In this document: positions 34,262 to 45,817 of the stretch, one piece after another | How positions within the stretch are numbered: position 1 is the first letter of the stretch | Layout: the number at the start of each line of letters is the position of its first letter | The notes under the pieces: generated by a model | What the model was told of the DNA's origin: nothing | Database searches by the model: none | What the model saw: only the letters and a program-made list of their open reading frames with translations | Position numbers and translations under genes: made by a program | Origin: Boswellia sacra | Taxonomy: Eukaryota > Streptophyta > Magnoliopsida > Sapindales > Burseraceae | Direction of reading: 5' to 3' | DNA length: 64,000 bases | Assembly: GCA_013180625.2 (NCBI GenBank) | Contig: SNVD02003442.1 | Span: 62,001-126,000, forward strand

Positions 34262-35579
34262 TTTTTTCTTTTATTGTCTTTTTTTAGCATTTTATAAGTC
34301 TTTCAGGTCATCTCTCTTGAATAACAGAAGCTTCAGGTAATGTCTCCTATACTTTATCTCTCTACATTTAAACATTGAGGACAATGTTCATTTGGTTGGG
34401 GGGGAAGGATAGTAGACATAAGTATGTTTTGAATTTTCTTTTTCTTGAAAAAAAAAGAAAGCGAGTTAGTAATTAGATTCAGAGTGCGGCGTAAGGAATT
34501 CAAATCCTCTTGAGACGCATTCTGGGTCAGGAATGGCAGAGTAAGGAGGACCAGTTTGAACTCTTGAAACCCATTCTAACTAATTTATCATTTTATTTTG
34601 ATTTTGTGAACTCATTTTAGCTAACTTGATATTATTTAGTCTTGATTTTTGAATTTTATAACAAGGAGGTCTTATTCATTTCACTTTGAATTATTCAATT
34701 CTATGAACTCTCACAACATTATCATTTAATAAACTGTGTGCTTATGTACTCGTTAAGCAAGTATTCATGAACCTTTCTTCACACACACACATTCCTTGAT
34801 GCATGATTGTGGGTGGCGAAATGAAATGTTGCAATATTTGAGTTCTTTTATTTTGTTTAGGATAACAACAAAAGGAAGGGGAAAGTAAAAAAAAAAAAAA
34901 AAAAAGTGAAAGCAAAAAAAAAGGAAAAAAAAAAGAGTAATTGTGGATAAGTTTGGTCTCATAGCCTCCTTAATTCGAGCAATTAAGCCCGAGGGGTGCA
35001 TCAACACCTAATACCCTAAGACCAACTGGTTTGGGAGCTATTGGTCCAAAGCTCGCTACATGGATTAAGGAGAAAGCTTAATGGGATTGAACATTGCACT
35101 ATCCACAGTTTCTAAGCAAAAATAAAGCATCGACAACCCGAGTCGTTAAGCTCGAAGGGGTGCCTTAACACCTAATGCCCTAAGGCCAACTGGTCTGGGA
35201 GTCATTAGCCTAAGGCTCGCTACATGGGTTAAAGATGCATTCCTTCAAAAAAAAAAAAAGAACAGAAAAAAAATATATATATATATATAATGAATAAATG
35301 CCCCTTACCTAAGGTTATTAGCCTTAACAAATATTAGAACCGATATGGCTTCTTTCTAATAAGCCCCATAGTTATGTGTCGACTGAGCATAAAAAGAAGG
35401 TTTATTGATATCTTGACTGAAGGGTATATGAGTCATAAAAAAACGATTGAGAGTTTGTTTATTTGGATAAAATCAAGGAGAGTACAATAATGACCACCTT
35501 AGATGTAAAATTCTATAAATCACTTCTAAATAATAACGCTTTAATTGCTAGGGACTAGCAATAAGCTGGTTGGGGGGTG
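34262..35579 (+). other. E2 3' untranslated region and polypurine tract
   Basis: After LOG there is GAGGACAATGTTC and a GTTGGGGGGG tract near 34375-34410. A conserved block follows (34450-34570) with TTCTGGGTCAGGAATGGCAG. Then comes the duplicated module at 34992-35071 and 35154-35234. The polypurine tract AGCTGGTTGGGGGGTG abuts the 3' LTR (35564-35579). A (TA)n run is at 35275-35290 and A-rich homopolymers at 34890-34935. No coding frame is credible. Confidence 0.75.
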
Positions 35580-36975
35580 TGATGAACACTTAAATATATA
35601 TGTTTAATAAGAGCTTAGTTCACGATATTGCATTAATAGTGTCATTAAATTCCTCAACTTAAGCATATTTGTAGTCTTTGCATCTTTGGAATTAACTTCC
35701 TCTTAATTTTGGTTTTGTTATAGGTTTGGTAAAATGGGCATAACTCTCTATTTATAGATCAGAATGGTGAAAATCTTAATGTTTTGCAAATTTGATTAAA
35801 TTATCTACAATATTGTATTGTAGAAGCATCATCAAATTCGGGCTCTTAGTGGACCAAAAATGGGCTTGAAGTGAACCCATCTGCAGTTTCAGTCCAGCCT
35901 GATCATACCTCAGTATTTTGACCATATCTCTCAAAATACGCATCCAAATCGTAAGAATCAAGATGTTCTAGAAATTTGAGAGAAATATCTACGACTTTCA
36001 TGAAGATATATGATTAAAATTCTCAAAAATTCAATGTTAAAATCGGTGGTCAAAGTCGGTTCACCTAATTACCCCAATTGTCAAAGTTGGTGCATCTAAT
36101 ATTTGACAATTATTCCTTTGTAAATTGACAAGTTTGCCCCTGAATGTATCTATAAATAGAGGTGCCTTGTGACCCATTAGGGCATCTTGGCCTTGGCTGG
36201 ATCATCTTGGCCTTAGCTGGGATCTTGTATTGTGTATCTCTTGTTATTCTCTCTTGTGTGTTATTAATGAATTTCCTTTTTCTTGTAATTAGTTTTCTTT
36301 CTTTTATAATATCTTTCTAATTTCTCTCTTGCTAAGGTGAAAGGGTGAAACCCTTGATATGAGAATAAGGATTTTCTAACCCTTGACATGTGCTTTATAA
36401 TCATAATCTTTTGATATTTATTTTATATGATTTATATTTATTTCTCTAATCAATATTGACACCACTCGTAAAGTGGAGGTCTTGATCCATTGTCCACAAT
36501 CTTGGCACATCAAATGCTTGGATCCTTTCTAGATGTCGTATGGTTCTTCCTTACCAACATGAATCTAGTTAGGAACCTTGATTTGTTGTAGACATATGGA
36601 GATTGGCACAGTGGATGCTTGAACCTATTTACAAGAAGTGGTATAAATATTGGTAACGAAAGCAAATATAATTCATATAACTAAAATGGGTTGTTTATCC
36701 TTATTTGAAATATCAAGGGCGGATCCTCTAATCTTAGCTTTCATTATTATTGTGTTGATTTCTCTTGTATGATTCTCATTTATTGTTTACGAACTTGTTC
36801 TTACCTATATTTATTGATATTATCTTGTCATCTCTTTAAATCATCCATATCATATTTGCTTACTTTATAGTTTGTAGCGCTAAAATTCCCTTCCTCGTGA
36901 ATCGACCCCGGTCTCACCGGGTTTATTACTTCGACACTCCTATACTTGAGAGGTAATCCCTTTTTGGATGTGTCA
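35580..36975 (+). mobile_element. E2 3' LTR
   Basis: It runs from TGATGAACAC to GGATGTGTCA. The TATAAATAGAGG box is at about 36151-36162. It differs from the 5' LTR by scattered substitutions and a 24-bp tandem-like duplication near 36180-36225 (the ATCTTGGCCTT-GGCTGG unit twice). It is followed by the AGAAG duplication. Confidence 0.95.
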
Positions 36976-37210
36976 AGAAGGCATCTACCTCGAAGAAGGA
37001 ATCTCTCTTGAAGAAGGCATCTCCCTTGAAGAAAGTATCCACCTTGAAAAAGCAATCTCCCTTGAAGAAGGACATCAAAGTCTACCTTGAAGAAGGAATC
37101 TTACAAAAGAAATTTGAAGTTCACCTTGAAGAAGGAAATTCAAATTTAAAGTCCAACTTGAAGAAGGGATTTGAAGAAGAAGAACTTAGAAGAAAATTTG
37201 AGTCACATGG
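36976..37210 (+). repeat. 18-bp minisatellite flanking E2
   Basis: At least six imperfect 18-bp units (CTTGAAGAAGGCATCTCC type) at 36990-37110, looser copies to about 37180. The unit keeps a reading frame with a six-residue period (SPLKKV-like), but nothing suggests translation. The left arm lies before E2 at 25690-25742. Confidence 0.8.
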
Positions 37211-37683
37211 AATTGGACGACCAACTGGCACATGTGGAAAGAATTCTTGCAGAGACAAGAAAGCAAATTGTTAAAGAACAAATCGAATAAGGCAAACTTT
37301 GAATTGATTTGAAATTATCAAGAGATGCTTGATATTTTGCAGGAACTTGCAAGAACAATGAAGAAATCCCTCGTGGATCCAAGAGGGCACACCATATCAA
37401 GAACTTTCCCCAGTGAAGAGTAAGAATCTGCAAATAAGCGAATAGAGACAAGACATACTCAAAGAAAGGGCATGGAACCTAGTGAATGAAAGGTCTAAAA
37501 ACCAAGAAGATACAATATAAAAAATTCTCCCCAATGAGTTTGAAGAAATCAACAAATGAAGAATAGAAGTAAGAAGCGGTTGAAAGAAGGCATAAAACCC
37601 AATATATAAAGGTCTAAAGAGATCGATGAAGAATGAAGAATAATCAGTTGAAGGCATGAAGAAATGAAAAGTCTAAAGTATAA
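37211..37683. other. Unassigned sequence between E2 and E3
   Basis: No gene or element was identified. It is purine-rich on the plus strand, with many GAAGAA and GAAATC words and AAAGGTCTAAAGA repeats at about 37485, 37605 and 37665. The same phrase style resumes at 49362-49530 after E3, confirming that E3 was inserted into one continuous sequence. Confidence 0.5.
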
Positions 37684-39208
37684 TGATGAACACTTAAATA
37701 TGCATGTTTAATAAGAGTTTAGTTTATCATATTGCATTAATAGTGTCATTAAATTCCTCAACTTAAGCATATTTGTAGCATTTGCATCTTTAGAATTAAT
37801 TTCTCTTAATTTTGGTTTTGTTACAGGTTCGGTAAAATAGGCATAACTCTCTATTTATAGATCATAATGGTGCAATTCTTAATGTTTTGGAAAGCTGATT
37901 CAATTGTCTACAAGATTGCATTTCACAAGAATCATCAAATTCGGGCTCTTAGTGGACCAAAATTGGGCTTGAAGTGCACCCATCTACAGTCTCGGCCCAG
38001 TCTGACCAGGCCTCAGTATTTGGACCGTATCTCTCAAAATACTTATCCAAATTGTGCAAATCAATATGTTCTAGAAAGCTGAGAGAAATATCTACAACTT
38101 TCATGAAGACATGTGATTAAATTCACAACATTTCGATGTCAAAATTGATGGTCAAAGTCGGTGCCTAATGATCCCAATTGTCAAAGATATTTACAACTAA
38201 TATTTGACAATTATGCCCTTGTAATTTGACAAGTTTGCCCCTGGATGTATCTATTAATAGAGGTGCCTTGTGATCCATTAGGGCATCTTGGCCTTGGCTG
38301 GAACATTTTGGCTTTGGCTAGGATCTTGTATTGTGTTTTGTGTGTTTATGTTATTAATGAATTTCCTTTTCTTGCATTTTATTTTCTTTCTATTATAATG
38401 TTCTTCTAATTTCTCTTTTGCTAAGGTGAAGGGTGAAACCCTTGATATGAGAATAAGGATTCTCTAACCCTTAATATGTGCTTAATAATCTTAATCTTAT
38501 AATGTTTATTCAATATGATTTATATTTAATTTCTTAATCAATCTTGACACCATTCGTAAAGTGGAGGTCTTGATCCATTGTCGACAATCCTTGGCACATC
38601 AAATGCTTGGATCCTTTCTAGATCATGTATAGTTCTTCCTTACCGACACGAATCTAGTTAGGAACCTTGATTTGTTGTAGACATATGATGATTGGCACAT
38701 TGGATGCTTGAACCCATTTACAAGAAGTGGTATAAATATTGGTAATGAAACAAATATAATTCATATAACTAAAATAGGTTAATTATTCTTATTTGAAATA
38801 TCAAGGGCGGATCCCCTAACCTTAGCCTTCATTGTTATTGTGTTAATTCCTCTTGTATTTTAATTATTCTATTGTTTATGAACTTTTTATTTTATTTACT
38901 ATTGTAGGTTCTACCACCTTATGAAATTGTTCTTTAATTTACTATGGTTGGTTATACTACCTATTTCCATGGATGGTTTTACCTCCTCTTGCTTTTGTTT
39001 TATATTTGAATGGTCGGTAATACCACCTACCATCTTACATATTTATTGATATTCTCTTGTTATTTCTTTGAATCATCCATATCACATTTGCTTATCTTAT
39101 AATTCGTAACGCTTAAATTCCCTTCCTCGTGGATCGACCCCGGTCTCACCGGGTTTTATTACTTCGACACTCCTATAATTGGGAGACAATCCTTTTTCAG
39201 ATGTGTCA
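37684..39208 (+). mobile_element. E3 5' LTR
   Basis: TGATGAACAC to AGATGTGTCA. The TATA box seen in other copies is changed here to TATTAATAG (about 38253-38261), whereas the 3' LTR has TATAAATAG. The four-fold GGTTNTACCACCT segment is at about 38904-39040, and the CCCGGTCTCACCGGG hairpin near 39138. Confidence 0.95.
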
Positions 39209-39213
39209 AGTTT

Positions 39214-39231
39214 TTGGCGCGTTGGTCGGGA
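39214..39231 (+). other. E3 primer-binding site (tRNA-Asp type, indel)
   Basis: TTGGCGCGTTGGTCGGGA follows the LTR by five bases. It is the same site as in E1, missing one C of GGCGCCG and with one substitution. Confidence 0.8.
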
Positions 39232-39408
39232 ATGTAAAATTGTGCGTGCGAAAATTGTAAGATATTCTCTTTTCTCATTTAGATCTAAATTTTTTTATTT
39301 ATTTTGTGTTCATCTTTTCCTCTCTTTTCTTCTCTCTTTCTTGCATGAAAATTTGTCCGAACATCTAGTGGTAGACTTGTTAGAAAAACATACATCTCAC
39401 TAGAAAAC

Positions 39409-40980
39409 ATGGCGACAATCATGAAGAAATATTCACAGGTGAAGGGGGACAACGTTCGCACAAAATATATCAAAACCAACGAAGACCGCTCCGAGACTAC
39501 AGAGATCCGGTAAGGACTAAGTGCCCATCTTTGTAGTTTCTCCTGCTAGATTTTCTAATCCATTCAATTTCCACCAAGTTTTGTTCGACTTCTACCCACT
39601 GTTCATGGCTTGACATGAAACCAATATTCGCACTTGAAACGCTTTGAAGAGGTATGTAGCTCCTACAGTGACCCAAATTGTAGCATAAACACCATTATAT
39701 TAAAGCTTTTTCCTTTTTCTTTAAAAGATAAAGCTAGAACATGGCTACAAAATTTGAGGTCGAATTCCATCAGTTCATGGGATGAGATGAAACAACAATT
39801 TTTGAAAAAATGTTTTCCTACCTATAGAACAAATTCTCTTAAAAGACAAATTTCTGATTTTTCTCAAAAACAAGGAGAAACCCTTTACCAATGTTGGGAT
39901 AGGTATAAGGAACTACTTAATACCTGTCCTCACCATGGGTTTAAAACTTGGAGAATAGTTACACACTTCTATGAAGGGTTAACACCTCAAGATAGGCAAC
40001 TAGTAGAATTAATGTGTGATGGAGAATTTAAAGAAAAAGACCCTGAGGAAGCACTTGACTTCCTAGATTCCTTAGCAGAAAAGGCACAAAATTGGGACAC
40101 TGCTGGCACCCTATGACGGTACCAGGCCAATGCCCAACCTCGACATCCAATAGAAGGCATTCAACCTTATGGCAGACCATGACCTTCAAGCCAAATTTGC
40201 ATCCCTAGCTAGAAAAGTCGAGGCTTTAGAGATGAAAAAGAGTGGTCAATTGAAATCTATTCAAGAAATTGTCTGTAACATTTGTGATGACAATGACCAT
40301 TCTACTGATGATTGCCCAACTTTGCCTGCCTTTAGGGAATGTCTCCATGAAGAAGCCAATGCCTTAAACACTTTCAAAAGGCCAAATCACAATCCATATT
40401 CACAAACCTACAATCCTGGTTGGAGAAATCATCCAAATTTTAGCTGGAAAAATGACAATCATGGACAATCTTCACAAGTCCCTTTTCAAGCACAACAAAA
40501 TTTTCAAAATTCTCATGATCATGCATATGCTCCTCCTCCTAGGAATGACGTTCAAGAAACATTGCATTCATTCATTACAAAGCAAGAGACTTTCAATAGC
40601 CAAACTGCTCAAACAGTAGCAAATTTGTCAGAAACTCTTGCAAAATTTGCATCTACATTTAGCATCCAAGAGAAGGAAAATTTCCTTCTCAAACATTGCA
40701 AAACCCCAAAGATCAATCTAACTCAAATGTAGGGAGTTCAAACAACCATTATTTTGACCAAGCTAAGTCAATCATGACCCTTCGCAATGGTAAGGTTGTT
40801 GAAAAACATATTCCTAACCCTTGTGAGAAAGAAGAAGATCGATCTCTAAAGGGCAGGAAGAGGTTGCCAAACCAACACCTAGCGAAGAGGAAACCAAATC
40901 CTCATCTGTGCCCTCAAGCATTAGCCACACAAAAGAAGCACACTCACATTCATGAAATCTTGAAATTTTCAAACAGGTAA
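39409..40980 (+). pseudogene. E3 Athila-like gag
   Basis: ATG at 39409 corresponds to the MADN start of E1 and E2, but one base is lost within the next five codons. Good blocks are 39634-40116 (LFPFSLKDKARTWLQNL, ISSWDEMKQQFLKK, GETLYQCWDRYKELLNTCPH) and 40169-40732, which includes the zinc knuckle CNICDDNDHSTDDC. Further frameshifts lie near 40112 and 40680. The tail EKHIPNPCEKEED is in another frame. Confidence 0.9.
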
Positions 40981-41535
40981 AGGTCAACATTCCCTTGCTT
41001 GATGTATCAAACAGGTACCTTCCTTATGCAAAATTTTTGAAAGACTTGTGCACTGTGAAAGAAAACTGATGTGAAACAGAAGGCCTTTCTTGCTGAGGCA
41101 GTAAGTGCTATCCTTCAAAATAATAATACAGTGATATAAGGGATCCATTTGTCCTACAATTTCATGTGTTATTGGAGACATAAAATGACAAGCTTTCTGA
41201 TCTTGTGCTAGTGTGAATTTGCTTCCATACTCGGTTTTTCAAAACCTCATCTAGGTGAGTTAAAACCAACTTCTGTGACTCTTTTGCTTGCTGATAGATC
41301 AATTACAGTACCAAGAGGAATAGTAGAAGATGTGTTAGTTCAAGTCGATAAATTCATTTACCCAGTGGATTTTATCGTCTTGGACACACAACCAGTAGAA
41401 GTAAGCAATTCAGTTCCTGTTATTTTAGGGCGTCCATTTCTAGCTACCTCTAATGCTTTGATTAATTGCAAGAATGGAGTCATGAAGCTATCATTTGGGA
41501 ACATGACTTTGGAACTTAATGTTTTCAATATGTGC
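40981..41535 (+). pseudogene. E3 aspartic protease (heavily broken)
   Basis: Nucleotide homology to the E2 protease is continuous, but about ten one-base losses between 41000 and 41260 destroy the active-site region. From 41275 the second half is open: LLLADRSITVPRGIVEDVLV, VILGRPFLATSNALI, ending in the Cys codon that is TGA in E2. The clustering of single-base losses is unlike the cleaner flanks. Confidence 0.85.
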
Positions 41536-43350
41536 AAACAACCAAATGAAGAAGAAGATGAAATTGATGAGGCCAATGTAATTGAATCTATTGTGGAAGA
41601 TCACATCCAAAAAGGGAGTTCTTCTGACCCTTTGGAAACTTGTTTAGTGAATTCGTTAGAATCAAGCATGGAACTAGAACATGATCTTTCTAATATGTGT
41701 TCCTTACTGGATTGTGCACAGGTATTGGAAAAAGGCTCAAAATCAAGATTTGAAGAATTGGGACAAATGAATGAAAGCAAGGAAGAGGAAGCTCCTAAGT
41801 TAGAATTGAAGCCCTTACCTGAAGGACTGAAATATGCATATCTTGGGGAGAATCAGACATATCCGGTGGTAATTTCTTCATCCCTCACATGCGAGCACCA
41901 AGGTAAGTTGATAGAAGTGCTTAAAAGGCATAAAAATGCAATTGGGTGGACTTTAAAAGATATAAAAGGCATTAACCCTTTAATTTGCACACATAGAATA
42001 CATTTAGAGGAAAATGCCAAAACATCTCAACAACCTCAAAGGAGATTAAATCCACACATGAAAGAGGTCATTAGGGCTGAAGTTCTCAAACTACTTGATG
42101 TGGGAATTATCTATCCTATTTCTGATAGTAAGTGGGTAAGCCCTACACAAGTAGTACCTAAGAAATCTGGCATTACAGTAGTTAAAAAATGAAAATGGTG
42201 AATTATTGCCAACTCGTGTCTCATCTAGTTGGAGGATGTGCATTGATTATAGAAAATTAAATGCTGTCACTAGAAAAGACCATTTTCCCTTACCCTTCCT
42301 TGACCAAATTCTTGAAAGAGTAGCAGGAAACCCCTACTATTGCTTTCTTGATGGATACTCAGGCTACTATCAAATTCCCATTGCACTTGAAGACCAAGAA
42401 AAGACCACATTCACGTGCCCCTTTGGCACTTTTGCATTTAGGAGAATGCCTTTTGGACTTTGTAATGCTCCAGCTACTTTTCAAAGATGCATGCTAAGCA
42501 TTTTTAGTGATATGGTCGAGCATTGTTTAGAAGTTTTCATGGATGATCTAACTGTCTTTGGAAACTCTTTTGATAATTGTCTTGGAAACTTAGAAAAAGT
42601 CCTAAAAAGGTGTGTAGAAAAAGGTCTTATTTTGAATTGGGAAAAATGTCATTATATGGTCGCTTCGGGAATTGTCTTAGGCCATGTGGTGTCTTCTAAA
42701 TGAATTGAAGTGGACAAAGCAAAAGTGGAATTAATTTCCCATTTGCCTCCACCAAAAACAGTTAAAGAGGTTCGTTCATTTTTAGGGCATGCTGGATTTT
42801 ATAGAGGTTCATAAGAAATTTTAGTGCTATATCTAAACCTCTTTGTAACCTCTTAATAAAAGATACTTCCTTTGAATGGACTCAAGAATGTCAAAATGCC
42901 TTTGATACATTAATTGGGCTTTTAACAACTGCTCCAATTATGCAATCTCCTGATTGGTTCTTGCCTTTTGAATTGATGTGTGATGCAAGCGACTATGCAG
43001 TTGGTGCTGTCTTAGGACAAAGAAAAGAAGGTAAGCCTTATGTGATATACTATGCAAGTAGGACTTTAAATGATGCACAAATGAATTACACCACAACTGA
43101 AAAAGAACTACTTGCAGTAGTATTTGCATTGGACAAATTTCGTTCTTATTTAATTGGCTCCCCAATAATTGTTTACACTGACCATGCAGCTGTGAGATAT
43201 TTAATGTCTAAATAGGATGCAAAACCTAGATTGATACGGTGGATCTTATTGCTCCAAGAATTTAACATCACAATAAAAGATAAGAAAGGAGCTGAAAATG
43301 TCGTTGCTGATCATCTTTCAAGACTAACGATAGAGACATCAATTGAAACT
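41536..43350 (+). pseudogene. E3 reverse transcriptase and RNase H
   Basis: The frame stays open from 41275 to 42192, then one extra A near 42187 shifts it. RT continues 42206-42703 with SSWRMCIDYRKLNAVTRKD, CFLDGYSGYYQIPIALEDQE, MPFGLCNAPATFQRCML and FMDD at 42536-42547. TGA at 42701 replaces Gly, and a deletion near 42805 follows. RNase H (42940-43350) has [43 protein letters not shown], a TAG at 43213 and VADHLSR. TAG at the same Gln codon occurs in E2. Confidence 0.93.
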
Positions 43351-44793
43351 TCACCTATCAATGATTCTTTTCCTGATGAAATTTTATTTTCCGTTGCTTC
43401 TGTACCTTGGTTTGCTAACATTGTAAATTTTCTCGCGACAGGGGAAAATGCCCACCTTCATTGGAATGCCTTCAAGGGACAAAAGAAAAATTTTTAAACA
43501 CCGAGGTGAAAAATTTTTACTGGGATTGACCCATATCTGTTCAAATATTGTCCAGACCAAATAATGAGAAGAGCATACCCGACAATGAGGTAAGTAGTGT
43601 CATTAACTTTTGTCATTCTGAAGCATGTGGAGGACATTTTTCATCTAGAAAAACAGCTGCTAAGATCGTACAATGTGGATTTTATTGGCCCACCTTATTT
43701 AAAGATGCACATGCATTTTGCAAAACATGTGAAAATTGTCAAAAATTAGGATCCATTTCAAAAAGGAACATGATGCCTTTGAATCCCATTCTTGTTGTTG
43801 AAATCTTTGACTGTTGGGGTATTGATTTTATGGGACACTTTCCACCGTCATTTGGTTTTGTGTACATCCTTGTTGCAGTGGACTATGTTTCAAAATGGGT
43901 CGAGGCAATTCCATGTCGAAACAATGATCACAAAACAGTTGTCAAATTCTTGAAGAAGAATATCTTAAGTAGATTTGGAATTCCTCGAGCCATTATTATG
44001 ATGGGGGTACACATTTTTGAAACAAACCATTTGAAACTTTAATGAAGAAATATGGAATAACCCATAAAATTTCTACACCTTATCACCCACAAACAAGTGA
44101 ACAAGTTGAATTAGTTAATAGGGAGATAAAAACAGATCTTAGAACAAAACGGTTTCACCTCCCCCCCCCCCCCCCCAGTTCTCAAAATGTCCGCGTACTT
44201 TCAAGCCTCCCCACCACGCGAGCCCTTTTTTTCCCCCCCTATCGCTCGCCCCTCTTCCCCCCGACCCTGCTTTTAAAACATCATTAGGAATGTCTCCTTA
44301 TAGACTAGTTTATGGAAAACCTTGTCACTTGCCGTGGAAATTGAGCATAAAGCTTATTAGGCCATTAAAACATTCAACACAAATTTGAATGATGCTTGCA
44401 AGTTACGTAAACTCCAACTGAGTGAACTTGAAGAAATCAGGAATGAGGCTTATGAAAATTCTAAAATCTACAAAGAAAAAAATGAAGGTTTTTCATGACA
44501 AATCCATTGTTAGAAAATCTTTTGAACCTTCACAAAAAGTTTTTTGTATGATTCAAGATTGCATTTGTTTCCTGGTAAACTTCGGTCTCGTTGGGCTGGG
44601 CCTTTTATTGTTAAAAATGTTTTCCCTCATGGAGCAGTTGAAATTGAGAACCCAAAGACAGGGTCATGTGGGGGGGGGGGGGGTTCCTAAAGTTAATGGA
44701 CAACGCGGTTTTTTTTTTTTTTTAAAAACCATTCTTTGAAAAATTTCGACCACAAAAATGAAGGAGTCCATTGCTTTAGTCGATCCTTTTTAA
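43351..44793 (+). pseudogene. E3 integrase, disrupted by foreign block
   Basis: The zinc-binding region (43548-43750) is complete: [16 protein letters not shown] and [11 protein letters not shown]. The core begins well ([26 protein letters not shown]) but breaks at the second Asp (about 43998), where a base is lost. [19 protein letters not shown] holds the Glu. At 44153-44269 unrelated C-rich sequence replaces about 61 bp present in E2. The rest is broken by runs of G and T. The stop equivalent to E2 is at 44791. Confidence 0.88.
44153..44269. other. C-rich foreign block inside E3 integrase
   Basis: A 16-C run followed by C-rich sequence with CG-rich words replaces the homologous 61 bp found in E2 (32068-32128). 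It has no target duplication or terminal repeats, and its composition is unlike anything else in the window. Most likely low-quality sequence incorporated by the assembler. Confidence 0.75.
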
Positions 44794-44932
44794 GGATTTC
44801 ATTTTTCCCCGGTCAAGTGGCGGATAACGGTTACTCCGTGACTAGGAAAGCTCGGTTTTTTCCTTTTTTCAGTTCCCAAAAAAACTGTGTGCTGGCATCC
44901 ATTTTCTTTCTTCTCTCTCATTTTCTTTCACT

Positions 44933-45488
44933 ATGGTACCCATTCTCTCAAAATTGCACCAAAACCATTTTCCCTCTCTTTCCTCAAAATGATTTGCTTA
45001 ACATTTATAAGCTCTTGCAGAACGGGACTAAGGTTGTGATGCTGTCCCAAAAGGGTATTACTGCGATTTAAGAGGTTATTGAAGCCAAGGTTCGATTCTC
45101 TTGTGAGTTTTCAGATAATCTTGTTTCCCATATGCCAGGTTTGGGAAAAAACTCTTATGCCAAAAAGCGAAGAGCGAAAAGGTTACAAGTTTGTCCCAGA
45201 TGTGCAAGATGGACTTGTAACCAGCGTTGCCGCTCCGTGGGATATTTGTCTAACAATCGAGAGGATAAACTACAGTTCATCAAGAATGGACTGAGTAAGG
45301 AGTCTTTGGATGATATCCGAACGACTCTTGAGACGCATTCTTGTGGACTTGTGCAGCGTGAAATTTTTAATTTGTGGACACAATTCCGAGATGAGCAGGA
45401 ACGCTGTAGTCTTGGGAATCTGACTCAAAACGACCCTGTTTGCCAGTTTATAAGAAAACTGGATGGGAAGCATATCCCTAACTCATAG
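44933..45488 (+). pseudogene. E3 Cys-rich basic ORF
   Basis: The ATG at 44933 aligns with the start in E1 and E2, but indels break the first 60 or so codons. From 45132 to the stop at 45488 the frame is fully open and retains SYAKKRRAKR, the Cys cluster CPRCARWTCNQRC, EDKLQFIKNGLSKESLDD and the intact C-terminus, including the Gln codon that is a stop in E2. This is the best-preserved C-terminal half of the three copies. Function unrecognised; see the E1 copy for the viral Cys-rich protein comparison. Confidence 0.72.
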
Positions 45489-45817
45489 AAGGTGTTTAAG
45501 CCGTTTTTGGACGTAAAACCAGAGGAAGATGTGAGCCACAGTCACAACTACCTGTACATATGCATGCGTGCCATCATTTTTGAATTTTAATACCTCATTG
45601 CTGTCATTTTTGAATTTTTATCTTTTGTTTGACTTTTGGTGTCTTATTTCATCATCTTTTGACCTTTTTTTTTGCATTATTGTCAACTTTTTCAACAAAG
45701 CAACCGCAAGCTACCTAGATAGATATCATCCATTAAATACCTTTTTGCCAACTCCATAAAATACCAGATGTTTTGTTCTCTTCTTTCACACTAGTTAGAG
45801 CATGTTCACATAGCGAC

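Larger units (their letters stand above)
25743..36975 (+). mobile_element. E2: complete Athila-like LTR retrotransposon carrying LOG
   Basis: A full element of about 11.2 kb with LTRs of 1372 and 1396 bp and an exact target duplication AGAAG (25738-25742 and 36976-36980). Layout is as in E1 and E3. Its pol is the best preserved in the window: lesions in gag-pol are five in-frame stops that replace conserved Cys, Trp or Gln codons, two one-base deletions and one further stop near the end. Its LTRs lack a segment of about 150 bp present in E1 and E3, so it belongs to a distinct subfamily. Confidence 0.95.

Noticed and set aside
34485..34540. tRNA B-box-like GAGTTCAAATCCTC motif in the E2 3' region (also in E1 and E3), as a possible SINE or tRNA gene
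   Set aside because: A short AGGA/TCCT stem fits, but the register is off for a T-arm and there is no A box, anticodon arm or acceptor stem.
37008..37274. Lys-rich 88-codon open frame
   Set aside because: It is the translation of an 18-bp minisatellite and its flank, with no homologue or initiation context.
44153..44269. Small transposon inserted in the E3 integrase
   Set aside because: No terminal repeats or target duplication; it replaces target sequence, and its C-run composition suggests artefact.
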